DNA of 64,000 nucleotides from positions 14,789,563 to 14,853,562 of the forward strand of contig NC_071348.1 in assembly GCF_027744825.2 (NCBI RefSeq). Reading direction: 5' to 3'. This document shows, piece after piece, positions 33,721-44,899 of this stretch (positions within the stretch are counted from its first letter, which is position 1; every line of letters begins with the position of its first letter). The notes under the pieces are model-generated. The model made no database searches. It was not told the DNA's origin and was given only the letters and a program-made list of their open reading frames with translations. The position numbers were made by a program, and so were the translations under genes. This DNA is from Synchiropus splendidus (Eukaryota > Chordata > Actinopteri > Syngnathiformes > Callionymidae).

Positions 33721-34692
33721 ATGTCTTCAAGTCGTCTGTCCGCACCAATGGGTCTCTTACTGTCAGTTTGGTTGATCAAGAAAGTCAACGGTCCTCCCCC
33801 CTGCTCATCAGTTTTCAGTTCACTGGCTGCTCCGACCCCCTCACGGCTCCAAATAATTCTGAACTCCTCTCCAACAGTGGATGACAATCACTCCCGTTGG
33901 AGCTCCGTCCATTGCTCACCGCACTTTCTAGTCTCTCCCTGCAAACAAAAAGTGACACGTACTCCTGCGGAGCTCAGCAGTGACGGGGTAAGGGCTGAAG
34001 AAGGGGTGATGACTGGGCTTCATGTCTGGGAGGTCTTGTGGGATCCACGTCACAGAGGAAGTCATGCTGTCATCGGAGTCTCCACCAAGAACTGTCCTCT
34101 TCAGGCTTCAGGATATAAGGTGTTGGTGGGAGGTGATAAACAGTCTTGGGGCTGGGAACTCAAAACCAATAAACTTTGGCATGATGGTCGAAGCCAAGTT
34201 CTGTATCCTGGCAATGGAAAAACTTCCCAACGCAGGAGAGCTGAGGAGTCCCGCCATGTCCACTCAAAAGTCAAGACAGACATGTTCCCTATTCCGAAGT
34301 GTGTCCTGATGGTCCTGGACACTGATGCAGCGACTCTTGGTTATGTTGTGGATGACTTCTTTCTTGGTGTTGCATTCAGGGGTTTACCTCGTGGGGTAGA
34401 GTTGTTTCCTTCAGTGAGCAGTGTGAGAGGAGGAGCAGAGATTCGACTACGCTACCTGAATGGTGCATCAGGCAGGTGTCACTAGTTTATACCTCAATGG
34501 TGGCAATAAGTCTTGGGGCCAAATATTAATGTCACTCATATTTTTTCCTCCCTTTCTTTCTCAGGTTACCCTCCTTCCTTGATGAGTTTATGCAGACTGT
34601 CTATTCAGCAGAATTTGGGGCGGCAGAGGCACAGTCAATTGGACAAACTCCATCTTCCCCCTTTACTTCAGCAATACCTGCTTTATACTTAG
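33721..34692 (+). CDS. SPRY domain and SOCS box protein (SPSB1/2/4-like), divergent
   Basis: Proteins of this family recruit Elongin B/C-Cullin5 ubiquitin ligase through a SOCS box and bind substrates through the SPRY domain. Exon 33721-34471 begins with ATG directly after the acceptor. It encodes a B30.2/SPRY domain: VMTGLHVWEVLWDPRHRGSH, SWGWELKTNKLWHDG, LMVLDTDAATLGYVVDD, GVAFRGLPRGVELFP and IRLRYLNGASG. Exon 34565-34692 encodes the SOCS box (LMSLCRLSIQQNLGRQ then LPPLLQQYLLYT-stop). Joining them in the SOCS-box frame needs a GC donor (CAG/GCAGGT at 34472) and gives 292 aa; the nearby GT donor would change frame and destroy the box. The SPRY residue that is Trp in SPSB1 (SAVWGHCEI) is Arg here (SSVRGGAEI). 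The N-terminal start is not certain. The exact paralogue was not identified. Confidence 0.82.
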
Positions 34693-35976
34693 TTTAGTCA
34701 CTACTGTACCACTGTACAATGAAATTGTTGATTGTTTACTTCTGAGTATTCCGTTCATGTACAGAATAATTTATCCATCAGTTTATTTGTCACACATTAT
34801 TTTAGTTTCTGTCAGAATGCTATGTTGTATTATAAAATGATAATTTTTTTTTTCATAAAAATGTCTCTATTTTTCCTGTATCCTTACAATGATGGGTCAA
34901 CAACACTTGACACACGTGTGTGTGTGTGTGTGTGTATGGGCGTGTTTTACCATACTTATGAGTACTAAGTCTTGACACGCCACCTTCTTATGAGGACATT
35001 TTGCTTTATGAGGCCTGTCCTGATAAGGTTTAGAGGGTTAAAATGTCAGTAAAATTAGTTCATTATAATTGGGTGCAAGTTTGTTTCAGAGTCATGGTTA
35101 AGGTGAGCCATTTGTTTTGAATGGTTAGGTTTAGGATGAGAGGCTGGGGAAAGCATTATGTGACTCATCGGACCCCACAAAAATGGTGTTACAAATCTAT
35201 GAGTGTGTATACTTATGTGTCTATACTTCCTGGAAACACCTCCTTGTTGGGACCTGTGGGCATCAGTTGAAAAAGTACCATAAAAGTCTGTGTGACCAAA
35301 TACTTCATCGTCATCCTTGACTGAAGTAATAATGTTGGCAACTTGAATTACAGTTATCTCATCTATATTGAAGGTAGTTTGTGCCCTATTAATAAGAATT
35401 GATTCATAAATATAAGAATGCGAAGACTGATATTTCTGCAGAAATCTCATGTGGCTCTTTCACCAGTTCGACTGTTATCTTGCTTCTGTTCACTAGTAAG
35501 TTTGTACACACTATTGAATTTTATTTTTTTTTTATTTTCTTAACTATTCCCTTTCGCATTCTCAATGTTATTCACAAAGGCACAGTCGACAAACAAATCT
35601 GGTACAAAAATCGACTTGTGCCAGATTTGGTACAATCGTTAAATTTAGCTAATTTAACGCAGCTAAAAAACTGCGTTACATTAGCTAAATTATTAGCTAA
35701 TTTAACGCAGGTTTTAGATTTTTCTGTTCATGTCTTGGGATTATATTGTTGTTTAATGTCCTGCTATTCGAAGGATATTGTCGTGAAAGTGGAACATTTT
35801 CTACAGAAGAAAATTTCTACGGTCTGAGCCCAGACGTAGCTGGTTGCATGTCGCCTAGCCAGTCAGTAGTTGTCCGAATCACTGAAGGCATTTTGTGAGC
35901 ATAATACGGTGAGCTACCTTGATGTTGGTTAACACAGCGACAATTGTTTGACTTTTATAAACTTTTTAGGAGGACA
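34693..35976. other. Intergenic region between the SPSB-like gene and msh5
   Basis: Contains a (TG)n run at 34914-34935 and an inverted-repeat cluster listed separately. At about 35825-35927 a stretch ending aatacg followed by gtgagc looks like a non-coding first exon of msh5, about 50 bases before the coding exon's acceptor. No other gene is seen. Confidence 0.45.
35594..35710. repeat. Cluster of inverted repeats upstream of msh5
   Basis: A perfect 9-bp inverted pair CAAATCTGG/CCAGATTTG (35594-35602, 35621-35629) is followed by three copies of AGCTAATTTAACGCAG: plus at 35647-35662, minus with one mismatch at 35671-35686, plus and exact at 35695-35710. The first two form a strong hairpin with an 8-base loop. 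It may be a degenerate MITE or a regulatory or structured element. No known family recognised. Confidence 0.8.
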
Positions 35977-38900
35977 ATGCAGAGACAGACTGGCGAACAC
36001 TCCATTTTGAGTTCCTCCGAAACCCATTCTGAAGATGAAGCTGAACTATCGTCAGAGGTTTGCTGTCCCAGCTAAAATACCTTTACATATTCCTCGTTCA
36101 TGTATTTTTCATTTGTTGTTTCTAGGTTTTGCTTAGCGTCGTGGCTCATCAGGGGCGAGTGGGTTTATGTTTTTATGACAGTAAAGACTGCTGTTTGAAC
36201 TTCATGGTTGACACTCCTGACAACGAGCTTCAACAACTGGGCAGAGGTTAAACACATATGATGCGCATGTATTTTCTAAATCGACATGATTATTAAGACA
36301 TTATGTTCTTATTCTCAGTTGTAGCAGAGGTCTCTCCGACTGTCATTGTTAGGCGTGCCAGACAGGAGCGCTACATTACCCAGTTTCTGGATCAATTAAG
36401 TGAGTTTATGACATTTTTTACGTTACTATAATAATGACAACCAAGTATGTTTTCATCGATATATCATGTATAAGTTTTCATGCTAGGTTGGCTGTTTACA
36501 AAGAAGCAGTTAGGCAGATAAAAGGAATTGTGTATTTTAGAATAAATCAGTATCAGTATTTTTTGAATTGCGTATCACCTAAGACTTGTAAAAGGCAGGG
36601 GAAACGTTGAGCACATAGCTACAATACACACGGTCCCTAAACAAATATTTTTCAGGTATCTAAGTCAACAAATGTTTTCCACAAATTAGAAAACAAAAAT
36701 AAAGGTGTCATTCCTGGTCCCTGTTGCCCTGAATTTTATATTTAAAAATGATTTTATATGCTCCCTTCATTCCTAAAAAAACCCCATTCCTTATTTATTC
36801 ACAGATTCCAGCCTTCGCTGCAAACCCGAAGTGGTCATTTATCCAAATGCTGACTTTGGTAACAAATGACTCATCTTCTTAAAAAGGTGTTGTGTTTCAT
36901 TATTGGATTCTCTGTCATCATGTATTCAAGATCTGGAAGTAGGGAAACAGAGACTGCTGGCTGCACATCTGCCTTTCCTCTCCACTTCAATTTCACCCCA
37001 AGATAAATTTGCTTACCTCTCTTCATGCATCTCTTTTGACTCCCCTCTCATGGTGCGTAGTGTTAAACATGTTCACAATCACGCCTGGGTGTGGAATTTT
37101 AATAATCTTTTCTGTATATGTGTTGGATTGTGTGTGGGCTAGATGAGGGCAGTAGGTGGTCTTCTTAAATGTTTGGACAAGAAGAGAGTAGGTGTTGAGC
37201 TGGAAGACAGCAGTGTTGGAGTTCCCATCATAAAGATCCGCGCCTACACACTGTAAGAAACGCATACAATTAATATACCATGGAAACAGTACTAGCTCTC
37301 TGTACAGTTTGGAATGGTAAATCTTTTTTTTTTGTCTTTGCAGACGCAACATAGTCTTCATTGACCAAGACACATATAGGTACTGGCTTTAAGCTGTTAA
37401 ACCACAGGCTAGATGTTTACTAAAGTCATTAAGCAAGGCTTTTGGAAAATGTTTCAGTGCACTCAACATCTTCAAATTAGAAAGTCATCCATCCGTTTAC
37501 AAGCTACAGTCAGGAGAAAGGGAAGGCTTCAGTCTATATGGTGAGCTCTTAGTATTTGCCAGTTGTGTAATGTGTACCATGTCTCTGCATCATATGATCT
37601 TCATTTGTTTGGTTTGGCAGGGATATTAAACCGTTGCAAGTCCAAGTTTGGATCCATACTGCTACGGTGAGAATGCTTTTTGTATACTAAGTTAAAGCAC
37701 AGCTTTCCTAAATGCTTACGAAAGATACATGTTGTCACTGATATTATTGGGTATGGTGTCTTCCAAGAAATCAAACTACTTACATTACAGCAGGGCAATA
37801 TAGTTTCCCAAAACATAAACACAGTGACCCATCAGAGGGTAGCAACTAACCACTTCTCTGATGAACCTACTAGTTGAGGAAATGAGGATTTCCAATACAA
37901 ACTTTACAAGGCTGACAAAAACAATAAACTGTTCAATAAACGAGGACTAGAAGTTCCAATACATTGGTTGTGGTTTTTACATGGATTTGTTGCTCTTCCT
38001 CACTCAAAGCCTTAATATTTTCTAAATTACAGTGTGAATGAGCCAAGGTATAGACTCTTGAGTGTGATTAGAGCAAAGGCTGTTATATAAGGGCCTTATA
38101 GAAAAGCAAACAATAATTTTAGGTCATAGATATAAATAGGTTATGTACCCTTACCTTAACTTTCCTTCAGTGATGCATATGTTTCCATTATCGTGGAGCA
38201 ACCATGCTTGAATAAGTGGTCCATAAAAAAAAAAAAAATCACAGTCACTACAAACTAATGCATCTTCTCTTTCTTCAGTCAGTGGTTTATGCGTCCAACA
38301 TTCGACTTAAATGTGCTGCACAGAAGACAGGACGTGATTTATTTCTTCAAGTTTCCTAGGAACAGTGATCTCCTCACAGCCATGCAGTCGATGCTGCATA
38401 ATATGAGAAACATCCCGGTGAAGGCTATAACTTTTGTTTATTGCATCTGTCATTATCCAGAATTTGCAGGCAAGTCATCTCCTGATTGTTGTTTTCAGAG
38501 TCTGCTGCACAAGATGTCACTCCACAACATCAGAGTGATCGATCTGCAGAATCTCTATCAGGTTTATCAGATGACCTGTTAGTGGCCTTAATCAACATCA
38601 ATGTGCTTAAAGAAAGTATCTCTGTTTAGGCGGTGGTCAGTGCTGTTCGCATGAGAAACACTGCTCGGCAGCTTCCTCAGTCAATTGAGCTTTTTCAAGA
38701 AATCAGTGAAGGTTTCTCTGACGAGCTCCTGCATATCGCCATCCTCATCAATCGTGTTGTAAGATTTCACACCTAAAAGAGCTGCAGCTTGGTTGTGACG
38801 ATTGTTCGAGAACTTGTTATGAAGGCAGTCAAGTGTTAATGATTTCTTTTGTTCTTTGTCTGGGGAGTTGTAGGTGGATTTTAATACCAGTGTTGCAGAG

Positions 38901-41900
38901 AACCGCTTTGTACTCAAACCAAATGTGGATCCTGCAGTTGATGAGAGTAAGCTATAGATCAAATGACACAACATGACAAAAATGGGGTAAGGTTTGGTGT
39001 TGAAATCCCTTCTGACAAAAATAGCAGATTTACGTAATAATCTTCACAAGTAAAATCAAAACTAGCATAAATTTACACCTTGCTGTAAATTGTGTTTATG
39101 ACAGAAGCATTTTTGTAGTTATTGCGCATTCTTATTGCATATTTGTTACCGTCAAACTATTTTTAACTAGAGAATTTTTGTGCCGCTATTGTGTAGGCGC
39201 CACCTTGTGGACTATGAGGGCATTCATGGTGGCTAATTCGAAATGCATTCTTTTATTTAATCTTTTCTTTATACACCTCTCTATACTCCATAAAGATGAA
39301 ATAGTGCCAGCCCATGAACACCAGTTGTGGTGCTACTTCATCAGTCAGGTGACTGAGACAGTCTTATGAGTGCACACCACTTCAAATGTATCAACAGGAG
39401 CAGTGTTGAATTTGCATACTATTTGTTAGTGGTGACAGTGAAGACATACGACCAGATGGAGAGTTGACATTTTTTCTATGGCTTGGTACTAAAGGTCCTA
39501 TAGTAAAAATGTGTAGTTGACGAGCATTTTCCATGATCTTGTAGAAAAGAGGATGTTGCTGGGGCTGTCTGGCTTCCTCACCAATGTTGCCAGGCGGGAA
39601 CTTGAACAACTTGATGTTGCCATCCCTTCATGCGGCGTCACGTACATCCCTCTGGTGAGAACATATCAACTGAGTCATCAATCTCTACATCTCTTCACAT
39701 GAGGTGGCGCAAATAAATCTCATCAATCACTGTCTGACTTGCAATGCAGTTTGGATTCCTGCTCTCTGTGCCTCGGCTGCCCAGGATGGTAGCGCGAGAG
39801 GATTTTGAAATCAAGGGGCTTGACTTTGTGGTTTGTGATGAATATAATTAAGACCCACATTTTCACAATGGCTGATTGTGTGTGATTAAACATTGTTTTT
39901 TGGGCGGCTAGTTTCTGTCCCAGGACCGCTTGCACTACCGAAGTCCCAGAACTAAGGTGCTGGATGAACTCGTCGGGGACTTGCACTGTGACATCATAGG
40001 TTAGTCAAGTGCTATGAATGACATCAAATAGTTGCCATGCATTTTATCTCATACCACCACAGACATGGAGACTACTGTCGTGAACAAGCTGCAGAAGGGA
40101 ATACTCGATAGAAGTGCTTCCCTCTACAAGGTTGGTTGGACTGAGTCATTTGACTTGTCAAAATTCTGTATAACGCATTAGTGCTTCTCTAACATTGAAC
40201 TGTTTTCAAGCACACATTGTGATGTGTTGCTGTGTAGGTGGATTGTGTGATAGAGCTGCTCTTTTGATGATGAAGTGACAAGCATTACATTCGAAGTCAT
40301 TTTTTAGGCTGAAACTTGTCTTGGTGACTGGTCTAATTACATTAGAACACTGGATTGAAATTCATTATAATATATGATATGATATTCTTGTACACTAGTC
40401 TCTGAGAGTGGCTGAAAACAGGCTCTAGTGAATATATAATGAACCTCAACTACCGTCGGACTGCGTGATGAGATTTGTAGTGCGGTATGAGTAGTTTGTA
40501 GTGATTTTTTGTTGAGTTTGGCTTGATAAAGAACACTTCATTTGGTCCAATTGGTTCGCACGTTGGAAATGAAAAAGGTAAAAGTGCTTTCCAGTAAAAA
40601 TGAATCTGCTCCATTGCTAGTGCTTCGTTGCAATCCTTAACTAATGGCTTTTAGTTATCAGTTAACTGCTGTTAAAGAAAAAAACAACTTTATCTGTAAA
40701 GCATTTCTCAAAGGTGAAATTCACAGTGTGAGCTGTAAAATAGTGTTCTTGCGATGCTTCAGTTCATTTACAGTGTACTTCAATATGATTTACTTACTTC
40801 ATTAAAGTGAGGATAAAACCCTCTCACAACAACGGTGCTGTTTTTGTCTGTGCAATTTCTCAAAATCTCCAACTTGACCAGTGAGAGTATCATTGATTCA
40901 AAAAATTCATGGCTTTAGGTTGTGGATCTTCTAGCAGAGTTGGACTGCCTAATGGCTCTGACTAATGCATCTCTTGAGTATGGCTTCACCACACCAAAGC
41001 TAACCAATAACAGGAGAATTTCGATCATGCATGGCAGGTAAGAACTTTGTTTTTTCTCATTATTCATGGCAGTGTTGTGAGATACGTTTCTATTCTGCCT
41101 CTAGTCACCCTCTGTTAGAGTTGTGCTCCCCTTTCTTTGTGCCAAACTCCTATGAAAGTCTAGAGTCTGAAGGCAGAGTCAAGGTAATCACCGGGCCGAA
41201 CTCATCTGGAAAGAGCATTTATGTGAAACAGGTGAGCCAATTCACATACCCTGTGTTTATTGTAGAAGGAGAGTCGACACCATCCTGCAAGATTAAATAT
41301 GTTCTGAAGATTTCTGACAGCTTCATCTCAAATCACAGTGATGAGATCAGAAGACTGAGTCAAGAGAGCACTGCTGCTCTTCCTTCATGGTTAACGCTGA
41401 AAGTAACGTGGTGCAATGTTGACATGTGCCTCTTGTTTTTGTTTGGTATTGAAGACATTTTAAATTGGCAGTCTGTGATCAAAGTTTTTCTCCGCTTCGA
41501 ATCCAGAGAACAAGGAATCTTTGACCTTCTTTTAATCTCGCTTTAACTGTCAAAAAATAGTCATACAGACACTGCACCCTGAGTTTGCCTAAATCAGTTC
41601 CGTGTCAGTTACGTAGATGGAATAAGTTGTTATGCATGAATGTGTCCACAGGTATCCCCTTCTCCCTTATGCGACCGAAGATGAGTAATGTGCCTGATCT
41701 GCTGTGTTTTTATGAAAAAGGTCGGCCTGATTGTTTTCATGGCTCTCATCGGCTCGGATGTGCCGGTGAAAGAGGCAGAGATCGGTCTGGTGGATGGAAT
41801 CTTCACATGCATGCCGAGCAGAGAGTCTGTATCAGCGAGCCTCAGCATGTTTACAAGAGAACTCAACAAGGTACCTCACACACACCCACACGCTGTGCCT

Positions 41901-43094
41901 GACTGTGTGCGCATGTGTCACAGTGCTGGTGTTGAAACGATATATTTCAATTTCACTATCTTGCAGCTACACTCCTACTCTCCACCTGTCAAGATGTGTT
42001 TGCAAAGCAGTTCCCGCCTACATCATTCACTTGCGCATACATGACCTCATGCATGCAGAATAAAAAAATGTGTTTTATCTTTTTGTGTCGTTCTCCAGAT
42101 GGCCCAAGCTCTCAACTGCAGCACTGGCAACTCTTTAGTTCTCATCGATGAATTTGGCAGAGGAACAAATACAGTATGAATGTTTTGTATCACAAACATG
42201 TAATATTACTTAGAGTTTAGACTGCGGATTTTTTTCTTCCTTCCATACTGTGGATGGCTTGGAAAGAATATATTTTCCAGACTTATTTCAAGCAAGTTTT
42301 ATTGAGCGTGGACTCCAAAACAAGATGCAAGCGTATGAAGAGATGTTTTTCTTCAGGTGGACGGGCTTTCTTTGCTGGCCGCCTGCGTCTCTCATTGGCT
42401 GAGAAAAGCTGAAGACGATGTTCCTCACGTCCTGCTGGCAACTAACTTTAACAGTCTACTGCGGTTGGGCCTTTTGCCGTCCTCCTCCATTCTTTCCCCG
42501 CTGGTAAGAGCAGAGATTCTTATAGTGTGCACTGACAAATGATAGCATGAAAGACAAAAGAAATGGAATGGCAAATGAACGCTGCTTTGTTGACTGCACT
42601 GTCTCCAGTTTCTATCTCATTTCTCCTCATTAAAATGTGTGTGCATGTGTGTGTACATGACAGACTCTGGAGACGGCAGTGGCTGGAGATGAGTTGGTGT
42701 TTTTGTACCAGCTAAAAGAGGGTGTATGCCAGTCCAGCCATGCTGCCCATGTTGCCGCACTAGCAGGCTTGCCAAACACTCTTGTTCAAAGAGCGAAGGA
42801 GGTAAACACACTCTTCTTTTGCAAACAGCCAAACATCTTAACCAATCTTCTCATTTCAGGTGTCTGACTTGCGCAGAGCTGGCAAGCCAATTACCCAAAG
42901 GGACAGAGCATCATCAGCTGAACGGGCTAAGAGGTTTGTATAAGATTGATGTTTTACAACAGTAAAAGTATCTCATCAATGCCTCCAACAGATGGAAATC
43001 TGTGGTGGACAAGTTCTTAAGCATAGATCTGGATGACAAAGATCTGGACCTGGTCGCCTTCCTGAAAAAGGAGATTTCTGCAGTGCAGCTGTGA
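35977..43094 (+). CDS. msh5: MutS protein homolog 5 (MSH5), complete, 25 coding exons
   Basis: MSH5 pairs with MSH4 as a sliding clamp that stabilises meiotic recombination intermediates and promotes crossovers. Coding exons: 35977-36057, 36126-36246, 36319-36399, 36805-36858, 36931-37052, 37143-37252, 37344-37379, 37458-37540, 37621-37666, 38279-38417, 38499-38561, 38630-38758, 38874-38946, 39545-39654, 39750-39830, 39912-39999, 40063-40130, 40919-41037, 41105-41231, 41721-41870, 42099-42173, 42357-42503, 42664-42801, 42860-42933, 42992-43094. They total 2418 bases, 805 aa (human about 834). Landmarks: [43 protein letters not shown], Walker A GPNSSGKS (about residues 565-572), Walker [12 protein letters not shown] (about 640-650) and the helix-turn-helix [12 protein letters not shown]. 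As in other MSH5 proteins, the N-terminal mismatch-recognition domain of MSH2/6 type is absent. All junctions are GT-AG and in phase. Confidence 0.96.
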
Positions 43095-43393
43095 ACCAGA
43101 GCTTAGCATTTGTTCAAGGATTTCTTCGTAGGTTCAGAGGTTGATACAAAGTTAATGTAAGTGCACCAACTTAACCTTGGGATAAGGTAAATGTTGTTAT
43201 TTAGAAGCATTTCAATTGTTCCCTTTTGGTGTATTCAAATACTCTAGTTTTAAAAAAGACATAAAAAATATTACTCTTGCTTGAAATTGGAAGAAAAATA
43301 TACATTTTTCATCAATAAAAAAAACATGGCTGTTCCTGGCCTGGTGGATGCACCACTCCTTCATTAATCGCTTGGTTTTGGGTCCATTACAAC

Positions 43394-44899
43394 TCAACGT
43401 GAGACTCCAGTGACGCACCAAGCAGCTAGGAAAAGTGCAGCGTGGTGCAAACCCGTGAGCGGCTGATGCTTGTGTGCTGAGTTGCAGAAGTGGGTGTCAC
43501 AGCAATGTTTAGTCATGACAAATAAAGTGTTGTTGGTATAGAGCTCCACTTTTTCTTCCACTCTGCACTCCTCTGCTTTCATACAGCCCAACACCTTAAC
43601 GTCCAGAATGCCCACTGCAAAGAAAATATAATTGTCATTTGACCGCAAGATCATAGACAGCACAAGTACACCAATAATTTTAGTGAGCAGCAACATTTTT
43701 TTTAAATCTCACCGGCCTTCCCGCGGCCTGTGTAGCAGCGCTCACCGGAGCTGCACTGAGTTTCAGTAGTGTAACAGGCATCCCAAAATCCCAAGTCACA
43801 GCGGAAACATTGCAGAGACTCCTCTTCGAAACCTATTGCCACCATCTGCGACTGGTCATTCTGTCCTGCACCTGTGCATCACAGGTCGAAGAGGTCAAGT
43901 GTTATTTAATATATGTAATTGTGAGTTACTCTTCAAGATCAGAAGTGATTTTCTGTTCTGCTACCTTGGTTTGCTTGATGCATTAGATTGGTGAAAATGT
44001 CAGCAAGGAGTCAGGCAGGAGGGTTAACCGTAACTACACTAACAAATCAACATTTAGAAGAAATGCCACTGTCTCACTGTGTAAGATGGTATTTCCACAC
44101 AATAAAATAATGTAGTTTACCACTATACAGACTTTCACTTGCAGTGGTGGATGAAAATACACACTATCAAGTTCGTTGTGAACGTGAGGATTTTAATTAT
44201 TTTTACGAAACTTCAATGCAGTCATCAAAGAAACAATGTATGCTTCCATAGCAATAATCTGGTAGTCATGGGACTGTATGAGATTTTCAATCCTGATCCA
44301 CTCTCATCTCCTTAGTTAAGTTTAGTTCAGGTCGACAACAAAACAAAGCAGCTGTGTGTAAGCGTTTGGGGTCAGCAGGTCTAATGCACCAAGAGCAGGA
44401 TTTTTAACTCACATTTCCTGTGTGAGAGTAGTTTTGACAAAGATCAGGTGTTTTGAATTGATGATGTGGAATGATATAATGATATATTAAGCATTACATT
44501 TGACTATACATTCATATAGTAAATATAGTAAAAAAAAAACATTTTAAAGTTGTGTTTGTTTGAATAAAAAAACAAAAAGAGTAAGAGAAGCTGCCATTTT
44601 CTGTTGTGGCTCATCCTTTATTTGATGAATGGACATTAACTGCATATTCATGAATTTAAATGAAGCCATAGTAGTTCTGTTCAAACAAAATACAAACTGC
44701 TATGTATGTATCTCTTGTCATGGCTGTAGCTTGTTACTTCTCATCTGCTGTAGTGTATGTATGTAGAGTTCAGTCACAACAATAGCAGCTTCTATATGAC
44801 AGTTAAGGTCTCTGAACATGATGTCCGACAGGCGCAGCTCTTACCCGGAGCCAGAATCAGCGTAAACGCAGTAAAAACACGGATGAGACGTCTGTCCAT
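43394..44899 (-). CDS. Ly6/uPAR-family GPI-anchored protein, three exons
   Basis: Exons on the minus strand: 44845-44899 (signal peptide MDRRLIRVFTAFTLILAPG), 43713-43871 and 43394-43614; phases 1 and 1; 435 bases, 144 aa. One three-finger domain starts LQCFRCDLGFWDACYTTETQ and ends HCCDTHFCNS, with the ten-cysteine Ly6 pattern (CxxC opening, CC...CN closing). A hydrophobic C-terminus (HHAALFLAAWCVTGVSR) follows, consistent with GPI-anchor attachment after the domain. An NNT glycosylation site lies in the second half. It is tail-to-tail with msh5: 299 bases separate the stop codons. Human MSH5 also lies near Ly6-type genes (LY6G6C/D, LY6G5), so a class III Ly6 relative is likely, but one-to-one orthology is not shown. 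Ligand unknown. Confidence 0.88.

Noticed and set aside
35399..35827. 142-codon plus-strand frame upstream of msh5
   Set aside because: Composition is low-complexity and it runs through the inverted-repeat cluster; no homology recognised and no splice context.
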